From Acidovorax sp. DW039 (GTDB lineage: Bacteria; Pseudomonadota; Gammaproteobacteria; Burkholderiales; Burkholderiaceae_C), in assembly GCF_037101375.1 (NCBI RefSeq), contig NZ_AP029019.1:1-64000 (forward strand): a stretch of DNA of 64,000 nucleotides. Reading direction: 5' to 3'. Shown piece by piece: positions 46,666-54,289 of the stretch (position 1 is the stretch's first letter; the number at the start of each line of letters is the position of its first letter). The notes under the pieces were generated by a model, which did not search any database, was not told where the DNA came from, and worked only from the letters and a program-made list of their open reading frames with translations. The position numbers and the translations under genes were made by a program.

Positions 46666-47564
46666 CCGAGCCGCTTTCTCTGCCCGAACTGCGCATGATC
46701 CCGATGGACCGCATTGAGATCCTAAATCCGCGCGATCGTGACCAGCGCAAATTCAGCGCTATTGTGGAAAACATCGAAGCAGTTGGCCTAAAGAAGCCTG
46801 TAACAGTTACACCGCGTCCAAGCGAGGACGGTGCAGAGCGCTATGTACTGGTGTGTGGTGAAGGGCGATTCAAGGCATTCCAACAACTGGGGGAGAAGCG
46901 CATTCCAGCCCTTGTGGTCATGGTCTCCGACGAGGATGCATTCGTCATGAGCCTTGCGGAGAACGTCGCGCGGAGACGACATCAACCCCTGGAACTGCTA
47001 CGCGGCATCACGTTGCTACGCGATAAAGGCCATTCTGCCCAAGACATCGCACGCAAAACCAACCTGCACGAGTCCTATGTGAGACACATTCTTGAGTTGG
47101 TCGACAAGGGGGAGGAGCGATTGCTGGTTGCCGTCGAGCGCGGCAAGATGCCGATTACCGTAGCCATTCTCATCGTCGGTGCCGGCAACGACGACAAGGC
47201 AGTGCAGATGGCAATGCAAGAAGCCTACGAATCTGGCGAGTTGCGTGGCCCGCAGCTGATGTATGCGAAGAAGCTGGTGGAGCGGCGCCAGTTTCTAGGA
47301 CGCTCCATCGCACGTTCCACACCTCGAAAGCCTGTCGACATCACCTCGTCTAGCTTGGTGCGCGCCTACAAGACAGAGGTTGAGCGCCAGCGCATCATGA
47401 TCCGCAAATCGTCTCTCGTCCAGCAACGACTCTTCTTTGTATACGGCGCACTGAGAAAGATGCTGGGCGACGAGAATCTGGTCAACATCCTTCGATTGGA
47501 AGGGCTGGACACCTTGCCCAAGTACCTCGCCGAACGCGTTTCCCGCAGTGGAGGCTCTATATGA
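46662..47564 (+). CDS. ParB/RepB-like protein 1
   Basis: A 300-residue protein with a ParB N-terminal CTP-binding-type domain: IRPxx-like opening MIPMDRIEILNPRDRD, VENIEAVGLKKPVTVTPR, YVLVCGEGRFKAFQQLG, and the box MSLAENVARRRHQPLELLRG. A helix-turn-helix follows (SAQDIARKTNLHESYVRHIL), then a RepB-like C-terminal region. There is no ParA, no plasmid replication gene and no parS site in view, so it probably serves the recombinase element. It is coupled to both neighbours by ATGA overlaps. Confidence 0.85.
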   Translation: MTEPLSLPELRMIPMDRIEILNPRDRDQRKFSAIVENIEAVGLKKPVTVTPRPSEDGAERYVLVCGEGRFKAFQQLGEKRIPALVVMVSDEDAFVMSLAENVARRRHQPLELLRGITLLRDKGHSAQDIARKTNLHESYVRHILELVDKGEERLLVAVERGKMPITVAILIVGAGNDDKAVQMAMQEAYESGELRGPQLMYAKKLVERRQFLGRSIARSTPRKPVDITSSSLVRAYKTEVERQRIMIRKSSLVQQRLFFVYGALRKMLGDENLVNILRLEGLDTLPKYLAERVSRSGGSI

Positions 47565-48442
47565 CATCCACAACCCTTGGATTCCTGCCCAAACCGCTCA
47601 TGATTGAGGTCGACCGACTTCTTCCGTCGGTCAAGCTCGACCAGAAGATCACAGGGACGCACAAGTTCCGGCAGATCAAAGAATCCATCGCCGAGATTGG
47701 TCTCATTGAACCCCTAGTTGTCACTGCGGTCGACCGCAAGACCTCACGGCATCTCATCCTAGACGGACATTTGCGTTTAATGGCCATGAAAGAGCTGGAG
47801 CTCAATGAGATTCCTTGTTTGGTCTCTACCGACGACGAGTCTTTCACGTACAACAACCAGCTAAACCGCCTGTCGACCATCCAAGAGCACATCATGATCC
47901 GCCGCGCCATGGACCGGGGTATTTCTGCTGCGAAGCTCGCCAAGGGTTTATGCATTGATGTGAGTTTGCTGCAAAAGAAGCGCAGCCTACTCGACGGGAT
48001 TTGTAATGAGGTGGCCAAGATCCTGAAAGATCACCAATTCTCGACAGAAGTCACCGGGGTGTTGCGACGCATGAAGCCCACTCGCCAGGTCGAATGTGCG
48101 GAACTCATGGTGGCCGCCAACACGGTGACCGCAAGCTACGCCCGCGCGATGCTTGCAGCGACACCCGAAGAAATGCTTGTCGGCGGCAAGAAGACGGTTC
48201 GCAACTCAGGCATGTCACAAGAGCAAGTCGCGCGGATGGAAAATGAGATGACTAATCTGCTGGGGCAATACAAGCTGGCGGAGCAATCTCACAGCGAGGA
48301 CATGCTGAACTTGATGATTGCCCGTGGCTACATCGTCAAGCTCGTAGACAACGCGCGCGTGCTGCGGTACATGCAGACCCACTTCCCAGAGGTCTTGGAA
48401 GAGTTTGCCAAGATCGTGGAGATGACGACTGTGGAGGCTTGA
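47561..48442 (+). CDS. ParB/RepB-like protein 2
   Basis: A 293-residue paralog of the preceding protein. It has a ParB-like N-terminal domain (FRQIKESIAEIGLIEPLVV, HLILDGHLRLMAMKEL, FTYNNQLNRLSTIQEHIMI) and a helix-turn-helix (GISAAKLAKGLCIDVSLLQ). The ENxxR box is altered to NQLNRLS, so CTP/DNA-clamp function may differ from protein 1. The two proteins may form a heterodimer. Recombinase plus two ParB-like genes is a recurrent set in proteobacterial islands (from memory); its function is not established. Confidence 0.82.
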   Translation: MTSTTLGFLPKPLMIEVDRLLPSVKLDQKITGTHKFRQIKESIAEIGLIEPLVVTAVDRKTSRHLILDGHLRLMAMKELELNEIPCLVSTDDESFTYNNQLNRLSTIQEHIMIRRAMDRGISAAKLAKGLCIDVSLLQKKRSLLDGICNEVAKILKDHQFSTEVTGVLRRMKPTRQVECAELMVAANTVTASYARAMLAATPEEMLVGGKKTVRNSGMSQEQVARMENEMTNLLGQYKLAEQSHSEDMLNLMIARGYIVKLVDNARVLRYMQTHFPEVLEEFAKIVEMTTVEA

Positions 48443-48497
48443 GTATTTGAGCTCCATCGGGAGCGCGCCAGCACTGCCGCGCGCCTAATACATCGCT

Positions 48498-48785
48498 TCA
48501 AAGTTGCGCTTCGATGCGCGCAAACAGTTGGTCCGCGCGCTTGTAGCCGGGGCGCGGTCCTTGAAAAGAATGGGGAAGTACCGCGAGGCCCTTCATGTCG
48601 CGCCCATGGAAAATTTTCCAACCTATACCCTCACCGGACTCACTACCGCCCCCCACCTGATAGGCCCGTAGAGCGCGGTTCCCTTTCCGGTCAGTGCCAT
48701 ACGTGTGTGGCTCGACTGTGCGCGTGTACCCGTCGTAGTTGAAAGTCAACAGATGCTGAGTCCGGATCGCTTCGGCAATCGGCAT
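48498..48785 (-). CDS. Small WYL-like domain protein
   Basis: A 95-residue protein resembling an isolated WYL-type Sm-like ligand-binding fold: LLTFNYDGYTRTVEPHTYGTD, ALRAYQVGGGS, WKIFHGRDMKGLAVL. It lacks a DNA-binding domain. It is the last gene of the minus-strand group behind the HigB/HigA-ImmA locus, 48 bases after the preceding gene. Its ligand is unknown. Confidence 0.55.
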   Translation of the reverse strand: MPIAEAIRTQHLLTFNYDGYTRTVEPHTYGTDRKGNRALRAYQVGGGSESGEGIGWKIFHGRDMKGLAVLPHSFQGPRPGYKRADQLFARIEAQL

Positions 48786-48833
48786 GTCTTTTCCTCCATG
48801 TGTGCAGGTCAGAGCAAAATCGTTGAAACGTCT

Positions 48834-49319
48834 TCAAGCCGCCTTCTTGCCTTTAAGCGGGAGCTGCAGCTCCTCAACGTCAAGGGTGAAATTCAGGGGA
48901 ACCTGAATCGGGTCTTTGTCCTGGTTTTTGCCGTTGTAGACATCCACATCGGTTTTGAGCTGGAAACAGTCGCCGACGATTTGCTGCCGTCGTTGTCCGA
49001 ACGATTTGACGAAATGTGACCGAGGCGCTTTCTCGTCGTCCATGTCCGCCCACAGTGACATCGTGCGGTCGCCTTTCTTGAATCGCACCGCATGCTTGGC
49101 CCGATAACGCTGCCCGTTTTCATCGGTGCGGTACTCTTCACGGAAATACTGTGAGACGTCTGAAGCAATCGCATCGACCACAGTGCGCACGCTTGGCTTG
49201 TGCAGGCCGTTTCTGTACGCCCACTCTGCGACAGCATGAGGATCGAGCAAGCCGTCGCCTCCGACCTCGGACTGATAGCGCTCAATATATGCCTTAACCT
49301 GATTTCCATACGCGGACAT
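48834..49319 (-). CDS. Hypothetical protein of the HigA-ImmA group
   Basis: A 161-residue soluble protein: HAVAEWAYRNGLHKPSVRTVVDAIASDVSQ resembles a winged-helix-like segment, followed by YRTDENGQRYRAKHAVRF and a lysine-rich end. No family is assigned. The start ATG 49319 is preferred over 49331 because GGAG lies six bases before it. It is 21 bases after the HigA-ImmA gene and probably co-expressed; similar neighbours occur at other ImmA/IrrE loci. Confidence 0.6.
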   Translation of the reverse strand: MSAYGNQVKAYIERYQSEVGGDGLLDPHAVAEWAYRNGLHKPSVRTVVDAIASDVSQYFREEYRTDENGQRYRAKHAVRFKKGDRTMSLWADMDDEKAPRSHFVKSFGQRRQQIVGDCFQLKTDVDVYNGKNQDKDPIQVPLNFTLDVEELQLPLKGKKAA

Positions 49320-49340
49320 GTGAATCTCCAATGGCGGTAG

Positions 49341-50459
49341 TTACTCGGTGAACGATCCCCAGCCGTCAACGTCAGCCGAGGGCAGTACGAATGCACGTAC
49401 CTTCACTTGGTGCTTGCGCAGGAAGTCGTGGCGGTCGAGTCGACGCTGTAGCTGGCCGACCACCAGCCCCGGATGGACCTGAATGCGTTGGGCAAACCGA
49501 AGAACTCTTTCTTCAGAGAAGTAGGGCTGCACTCGCGCAACGAAGTCATCAAGCTCGGCCTTCGGGACACAGAAGTCGGCTCCTGCGGCGTTGGCTAAGC
49601 GCTCACACTCGGGCAGGTCGGCTTTCGAGTGCCCAACGTCGGTGTCGATGACCGCGCGGTTCTCTGCCTTGCCATCCTCGCGCAGAACATGCTCAAGCTC
49701 GTGACGAAGTACAAACCAGAAGTTGTCGATACGATCAAACCGCAGAGTCATGCCAACTACTGGCTTATTGCTGTCCAGCCAGAAGCAAGCACCGTCCATC
49801 TTCGACCCGGCCAACGACTCGACAAGGACCAGCCGAACACCGGCTTCTGCAAGGATGCCCGGGACATTGCGAACTTCTTCAGGAGCGAGAGTCAGCGCCC
49901 TTAGCTTCTCGATAGCTGACAACAACTTTGCCTTCGAATACGTCGGCACAACTTGTTGAATTGCGATGGCGCGCACCCGAAACAGCCATGCGAGCTGCAG
50001 TGGTGTGGTATCTGCCATGGCATGCGTCTTCTTCGCGGCGTGGCTCAGCTGAGGAGTCGCAGTGACATCCGCGATTTCGAAGAACTCACAAAAACGCTGT
50101 TCCAGGACTTCAATGCTCTCGCTGGCCCGTACCCATCCGCGGCGCAGCATTTCGCGCACCGGGAACTGGGTGTACAGGCGAGCTTTTCGCGCTACTTTGT
50201 CGTTGGGCACCGTCACCTTGGAAAGCTGGTACTGGCTCTCCAGGCTCATCCAATATTCCGGCGACGTGCCAAAGGCCTCCGCGAGACCTTTGGCTGTTTC
50301 CGGCGTGATAGCTCGCTTGCCTGCTATGAGCTCGCTCACGAGCCGTGGCGGTCGATCCAAGATGTCTGCCAGCTCCTGCTGGCTCCAGTCCCGCGCCTCG
50401 AGTTCCTCTCGCAGGAACTCGCCTGGCGGGAACACTTCGGCGGGTACTCGTGCGTTCAT
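49341..50459 (-). CDS. higA: HigA-type antitoxin fused to ImmA/IrrE metallopeptidase
   Basis: A 372-residue fusion. Residues about 10-75 are a HigA-type Xre domain (PGEFLREELEARDWSQQELA, PPRLVSELIAGKRAIT); residues about 230-300 are an ImmA/IrrE zinc peptidase with the HExxH motif in FVLRHELEHVLRED. Such fusions act as antitoxins for HigB-like toxins, with the peptidase part possibly controlling repressor turnover (family knowledge). The start is ATG 50459, giving MNARVPAEVFPPGEF; the longer frame overlaps the toxin gene. The palindrome at 50812-50838 is its likely operator. Confidence 0.85.
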   Translation of the reverse strand: MNARVPAEVFPPGEFLREELEARDWSQQELADILDRPPRLVSELIAGKRAITPETAKGLAEAFGTSPEYWMSLESQYQLSKVTVPNDKVARKARLYTQFPVREMLRRGWVRASESIEVLEQRFCEFFEIADVTATPQLSHAAKKTHAMADTTPLQLAWLFRVRAIAIQQVVPTYSKAKLLSAIEKLRALTLAPEEVRNVPGILAEAGVRLVLVESLAGSKMDGACFWLDSNKPVVGMTLRFDRIDNFWFVLRHELEHVLREDGKAENRAVIDTDVGHSKADLPECERLANAAGADFCVPKAELDDFVARVQPYFSEERVLRFAQRIQVHPGLVVGQLQRRLDRHDFLRKHQVKVRAFVLPSADVDGWGSFTE

Positions 50460-50475
50460 AGGCTCTCCAAAACTT

Positions 50476-50772
50476 CTAGTGGTAGTCAACGATTTCGACG
50501 ATGCCGATGACCTTGCAAGGCTTATCTCCACGGATTTCAAAGACCAAGCGCCACTGCAAGTTAAGCCGCACTGAATGCTGTCCCTGACGATCCCCTCTTA
50601 GCTTCTCGAAGTGCAACGACTTCAAGGCCATGAAATCACGCTCATCTCGAAACGCTCGAATCTGCTGCATCCGTTTTCGGTACGACCGAACGATCTCCTG
50701 CGAGAAGCCAGCAGTGAACTGCGGGTCGGTCTCGAGGCGGTCTAGGTTGTCATCGTCGAACTCCACTTCCAT
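50476..50772 (-). CDS. higB: HigB-type toxin (RelE superfamily)
   Basis: A 98-residue toxin-like protein. SLHFEKLRGDRQGQHSVRLNLQWRLVFEI and the ending VIGIVEIVDYH match the core and C-terminus of HigB ribosome-dependent mRNA interferases. ATG 50772 (MEVEFDDDNLDRL) gives the usual length; the frame extends to 50802. It precedes its antitoxin by 16 bases, the toxin-first order typical of hig loci, and is preceded by a perfect inverted repeat that fits autorepression. Confidence 0.88.
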   Translation of the reverse strand: MEVEFDDDNLDRLETDPQFTAGFSQEIVRSYRKRMQQIRAFRDERDFMALKSLHFEKLRGDRQGQHSVRLNLQWRLVFEIRGDKPCKVIGIVEIVDYH

Positions 50773-50811
50773 AGGAACGAGTCTAGACAAAAACAGCACC
50801 ATTAGTCAATC

Positions 50812-50838
50812 CCATCTTTACACCATGTGTAAAGATGG
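50812..50838. promoter_or_regulatory. Perfect 12-base-arm palindrome before higB (operator)
   Basis: Arms CCATCTTTACAC and GTGTAAAGATGG are separated by CAT, 40 bases upstream of the higB start. It is the expected position and symmetry for a HigA/Xre dimer site. Confidence 0.75.
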
Positions 50839-50879
50839 ATGTTCATTTTTCTCACTAAGCACGGTCGGTTTTGTAAAAC

Positions 50880-50963
50880 ATCCTGAGCCAGGAAGATGTT
50901 GCCAAAGAGGCTCGTTTATCTCAGGGCGATATGATTACTATCCTTGAAAGCGAGGCGCAGTAG
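50880..50963 (+). pseudogene. Remnant of an Xre helix-turn-helix gene
   Basis: Without a start codon, the frame reads LSQEDVAKEARLSQGDMITILESEA and stops, a clear Xre helix-turn-helix fragment on the plus strand. It lies in the roughly 400-base gap between higB and the DUF3883 gene, which otherwise shows nothing. Probably the remains of an older regulator. Confidence 0.55.
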
Positions 50964-51236
50964 CAGGAGTTGATCGGCCAGATCGTCCGCACAAAAGCGG
51001 CATCGCGCAGTCGCGAAGACGAGCCGAGGTCTAACTAGCCAGTACATGAAAGGTTTCAGCACGAACTCTCAGCAACTGAGCTGGGTCCGTAACCGTGTAG
51101 GATTTTTGCGGGTTTATGAGAATGATTCCTAGAGCCGTTCCTACTGAATGTGCAAATGCCATTGGCTCGCAAGGCTCAAGGTTTGCAGGTTCAGTGAGAA
51201 CCTACAACATAGTCAGCCGACTCGGTTGAACCGATC

Positions 51237-52070
51237 GTGGACTGGTCTCATGCCGAGGTAGAAGCAGTTGTCGCCGACTACCTCAAGATGCTCAGTCTTG
51301 AACTGGCTGGTCAGACCTACAGCAAGGCTGCGCACCGTCGCGCCTTGCTTGAAAAGCTCAATGGTCGCTCTGCCGGTTCGATTGAATTCAAGCACTGCAA
51401 TATCAGTGCGGTGCTCATCCATCTGGGCTGCCCGTACCTGCGTGGGTATCAACCACGAGCCAATTACCAACGTCTGCTGCGTGAAGTAGTGGAGCGGCAA
51501 GTTGACCAATTCTCCGCATTAGATTCACTGGCACTTGCGGCAGCGCACCAGCCCGCGATATCCCATGAAATTGTGGATTTTTCAAAGGTTGAAACCGATG
51601 CACCGCAAAAGCGCCACCATGTCGGCGAATCAAGCCCGCGCTACGGCAATCTACCCATCAAGCGCGACTACCTAGCGATCGAATCCCGCAATCGCTCGCT
51701 AGGTCAGGCTGGCGAAGAGTTCGTTTTCCGTTACGAGCAATGGCGACTGGCTCGTATCGGCAAGCTCGATCTGGCTGAACGGGTAGAGCACGTTTCGCAA
51801 ACAAAGGGGGATGGCCTTGGCTACGACATCCTGTCTTTCGATGCGAATGGTCGCGAGCGATTCATCGAAGTGAAAACTACGGCGTTTGGCAAAGACACAC
51901 CGTTTTTCGTATCCAAGAACGAATTGCATTTCTCCAGAGACGCAGGTCCTGACTTCACGCTGTGTCGGCTGTTTGATTATCGGCAGACTCCAAAGTTGTT
52001 CTCTCTGAAAGGCGCACTGGACCAGCACTGTGACCTGGATCCCATCACATATCGCGCCAGCTTTTCTTAG
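51237..52070 (+). CDS. DUF3883 restriction-nuclease-like protein
   Basis: A 277-residue protein beginning with GTG. The N-terminal 110 residues resemble a small helical domain (EVEAVVADYLKMLSLELAGQ, SAVLIHLGCPYLRGYQP) also found before HNH or nuclease domains. The C-terminal half is a DUF3883 domain with the PD-(D/E)XK core YDILSFDANGRERFIEVKTT and NELHFSRD. DUF3883 occurs in many defence proteins, usually attached to helicases or ATPases; here it stands alone. It is the last accessory gene before chromosomal sequence resumes. Confidence 0.75.
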   Translation: MDWSHAEVEAVVADYLKMLSLELAGQTYSKAAHRRALLEKLNGRSAGSIEFKHCNISAVLIHLGCPYLRGYQPRANYQRLLREVVERQVDQFSALDSLALAAAHQPAISHEIVDFSKVETDAPQKRHHVGESSPRYGNLPIKRDYLAIESRNRSLGQAGEEFVFRYEQWRLARIGKLDLAERVEHVSQTKGDGLGYDILSFDANGRERFIEVKTTAFGKDTPFFVSKNELHFSRDAGPDFTLCRLFDYRQTPKLFSLKGALDQHCDLDPITYRASFS

Positions 52071-52105
52071 TCCTCACACAAACCACTGGCTGTAGACGTT
52101 TACCC

Positions 52106-52507
52106 ATGCGCTCCCCCATCTCCATCGTCGACGTTGACCGCCTAGACACCTGGTCCCGCTACCGCGCAGGCCTGTGCGAGACCTGTGCGGCCAACTGCTG
52201 CACCATGCCGCTGGAGGTGCAGCTTTCTGACTTGGTGCGGCTGGGGCTGGTGGATGCGTTTGAGGCGGAGCACGAAGAGCCCCGGCACATTGCCAAGCGG
52301 TTGCAGAAGGCGCGGCTGATTGACCACTTCAACCACAAGAACGTGGTGTTCACCATGGCGCGGCGAGCCAGTGGGGATTGCAACTTTCTCGATCCCAAAA
52401 CGCGGCTGTGCACGGTGTATGACCAACGGCCCGAAACCTGCCGCCTGCACCCGCAAAAGAAGAGCCCCAAGCCAGGGTATTGCGCCTACGGGCGTCGCGG
52501 CGGTTGA
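52106..52507 (+). CDS. YkgJ-family cysteine cluster protein
   Basis: A 133-residue protein with the CxxCxxxCC cluster near the start (CETCAANCCTMPLE) and the distal DCNFLDPKTRLCTVYDQRPETC, the zinc/iron-cluster pattern of YkgJ-type proteins. Function is unknown in most species. It marks the return to high-GC chromosomal sequence after the island. The ferredoxin gene follows 48 bases on. Confidence 0.85.
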   Translation: MRSPISIVDVDRLDTWSRYRAGLCETCAANCCTMPLEVQLSDLVRLGLVDAFEAEHEEPRHIAKRLQKARLIDHFNHKNVVFTMARRASGDCNFLDPKTRLCTVYDQRPETCRLHPQKKSPKPGYCAYGRRGG

Positions 52508-52555
52508 CGGCGCTACGCCGGGGCGGGAACATGGCCACCATCCCGCTGGATCGCC

Positions 52556-52825
52556 ATGCCCGCCAAAGCCCTGCCCACCATTGACCCCGCCCGCTGCACA
52601 GGCTGCGGCTGGTGCGTGGCGGCGTGCCCGCCGCATGTGTTGTCGCTACAAGTGCAGGGCGGCAGCCGCTGGGGGCCCAAGCAGTCGGTGCTGCACGATG
52701 CGCCGGGCTGCACGGGTTGTGCCCTGTGCGCGGTGCGGTGCCCGTTTGATGCGATTGCGATGGTGCGACGGGCCGGGCTGCAGGAGGACAACATGCCCCC
52801 TGGGTACGCTGAACGCAGCCTGTAG
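52556..52825 (+). CDS. 4Fe-4S dicluster ferredoxin
   Basis: An 89-residue ferredoxin-like electron carrier. Two CxxCxxCxxxCP motifs are complete: CTGCGWCVAACPPHVL and CTGCALCAVRCPFDAI, each binding a 4Fe-4S cluster. It lies 48 bases after the YkgJ gene on the same strand. Its redox partner is not evident. Confidence 0.88.
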   Translation: MPAKALPTIDPARCTGCGWCVAACPPHVLSLQVQGGSRWGPKQSVLHDAPGCTGCALCAVRCPFDAIAMVRRAGLQEDNMPPGYAERSL

Positions 52826-52988
52826 AAGGGCTGCGAAATACGGCAGCCATTGGGATGCGCCAGCCTGAATGCGGCATGCGCCGTGAGCAAGAGTGGACGA
52901 GCCCAACGCGGCCATGTCCCACAACTAGCGATATCTGCCTGTGCTCCCATGCTGGCTTTGGTAACCACCGCAGCAAAGGAGCACGCAC

Positions 52989-53426
52989 ATGTCTGAAAAG
53001 AAAGCCAGCGTTCACTGGGAAGGTACCGGTAAGGCCGGGCAAGGTCAGGTCAGCACCGAGAGCGGGGCGCTGAGCAAGTATCCCTATGGCTTTGCCAGCC
53101 GGTTTGGTGATGACCGCAAGGGCACCAATCCGGAAGAGATCGTGGGTGCGGCCCATGCGGCCTGCTTCACCATGGCGTTTGCCTTTGCGGCAGAAAAGGC
53201 CGGGGTGAACACCGAGGCGCTGGACACCACCGCCAGTGTGCGGCTAAGCAAGCAGGGCGAGGGGTTTGTGATTGACCGCATTGCGCTCACGCTCAAGGCC
53301 AAGGTGCCGGGCATGGACGACGAGGCGTTTCAGAAGCTGGCAGCCCAGGCCAAGGCCGATTGCCCACTGTCAAAGGCGCTGGCTGCGGTGCCTGAGATCA
53401 CGCTGCAGGCTGAGCTGGTGGCTTAG
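52989..53426 (+). CDS. OsmC-family peroxiredoxin
   Basis: A 145-residue OsmC protein that reduces organic or inorganic hydroperoxides in the cytoplasm. The two catalytic cysteines are seen in AAHAACFTMAFAF and AKADCPLSKAL; the opening KASVHWEGTGKAGQGQVSTE is typical. AAAGGAG lies about eight bases before the ATG. A 271-bp inverted-repeat element begins exactly at its stop codon. Confidence 0.92.
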   Translation: MSEKKASVHWEGTGKAGQGQVSTESGALSKYPYGFASRFGDDRKGTNPEEIVGAAHAACFTMAFAFAAEKAGVNTEALDTTASVRLSKQGEGFVIDRIALTLKAKVPGMDDEAFQKLAAQAKADCPLSKALAAVPEITLQAELVA

Positions 53427-53695
53427 AACCTGTTCAAAATCTTTTTGGGGATCGCATTGGAGTGCAATCGGGATGAGTGGATACAACGGATGCGCAGCAT
53501 GGGCTCGTGCCCATGCAAGCAGCCGGGGCTTCCAATCGCCCGATTTCACTCCAACCCTTCGGGCAAGTGGCTTGCCGGGCGGTCTGCGTTGTTGCACCGC
53601 TTGCCAATAGCACGGGCTATTGGCTGCGCGCTGCGCCTAGCAGCCCATCCCGGCAAGACACTTGTGCGACCCCAAAAAGATCTTGAACAGGTTCT
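53425..53695. mobile_element. MITE-like element with 31-base inverted ends
   Basis: The left end AGAACCTGTTCAAAATC...TTTTTGGGG (53425-53456) and the right end, its near-exact inverse (53665-53695), enclose about 210 bases without a gene. Differences between the ends are limited to a few bases. It has no transposase and begins within the osmC stop codon. It looks like a miniature inverted-repeat element; the mobilising family is unknown. Confidence 0.65.
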
Positions 53696-53816
53696 TAGAG
53701 CGGCTGGCAAACGCTTCTGGCGTAATTGCCGCGCCGCGTCTTGGCGTACTACGCGTACCGACTGCAACGCAGCGCCTAGCCAAAACCGCTACGCTGAATT
53801 TTTTAGCAAATACGCT

Positions 53817-53852
53817 TGTAGCGCCCGTCAATCAAGCGCAAGCAGCTATCAA
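53817..53852. repeat. Comamonadaceae-type intergenic repeat
   Basis: TGTAGCGCCCGTCAATC, then AAGCGCAAGCAGCTATCAA. The copy at 55737-55772 differs at only a few positions, so the two bracket the hom locus in direct orientation. Confidence 0.6.
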
Positions 53853-53947
53853 TAAAAGAGCATATGCCGCACCCCACGGCAGCGGGCATGCCCGCCTGCG
53901 CGTTGCGCGATGGCCTTGCGCGCAGGCGTGCGCTACACTGCGCCCTT

Positions 53948-54076
53948 ATGTCGCTCACCCGTTCCACAGCCATCACCTCTGCCGCAGCCTTTGCGTGCAT
54001 GGGCATGATGCTGCCTGCGTTTACGCGGGCGATGGGTGCACGAATGATGATCACCATTACCACCGCGGCCACCTGA
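53948..54076 (+). CDS. Threonine/isoleucine leader peptide
   Basis: A 42-residue frame ending in MMITITTAAT, that is, a run of isoleucine and threonine codons (ATC ACC ATT ACC ACC ... ACC) just before the stop. Overlapping inverted repeats and a terminator follow, ahead of the homoserine dehydrogenase gene. This is the layout of an amino-acid attenuator such as thrL: when charged Thr/Ile tRNA is scarce, stalling favours read-through. The start could be ATG 53948 or an inner ATG; neither has a strong ribosome site. Confidence 0.7.
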   Translation: MSLTRSTAITSAAAFACMGMMLPAFTRAMGARMMITITTAAT

Positions 54077-54116
54077 GCGCAGCGCAGGTGGCCGTTTCGG
54101 CAGCCACCTGGTGATC
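54049..54116 (+). promoter_or_regulatory. Alternative RNA stems of the hom attenuator
   Basis: CAGGTGGC (54085-54092) can pair either with GCCACCTG inside the leader codons (54068-54075) or with a second GCCACCTG (54103-54110). GATCACCA (54049-54056) can pair with TGGTGATC (54109-54116). These mutually exclusive stems are the hallmark of attenuation, although the link to the downstream terminator was not fully resolved. Confidence 0.6.
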
Positions 54117-54147
54117 GCTCTCTCTTCTCCCCAAGACGAATGCACGA

Positions 54148-54175
54148 AACCCAGCTCTGGCAGCTGGGTTTTTTT
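54148..54175 (+). terminator. Attenuator terminator before hom
   Basis: Arms AACCCAGCT and AGCTGGGTT with a five-base loop, followed by seven T. It lies between the leader peptide and the hom start and would stop transcription when threonine and isoleucine are plentiful. Confidence 0.8.
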
Positions 54176-54289
54176 ATGCCTTGCGCAAAACAGGGCTCAA
54201 GCAGGCGGTTTGCCCCAAGGCGATCCGGCTGTCGAACTCCGATTTGCGCAAGTCGTGTTTGTTCGTTCGTTTGATGTTTGGAGAAGCCG

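Noticed and set aside
46662..48442. ParB-like pair as evidence of a chromosomal parABS locus near oriC
   Set aside because: No ParA gene or parS site; both genes are coupled to a recombinase and lie within the island.
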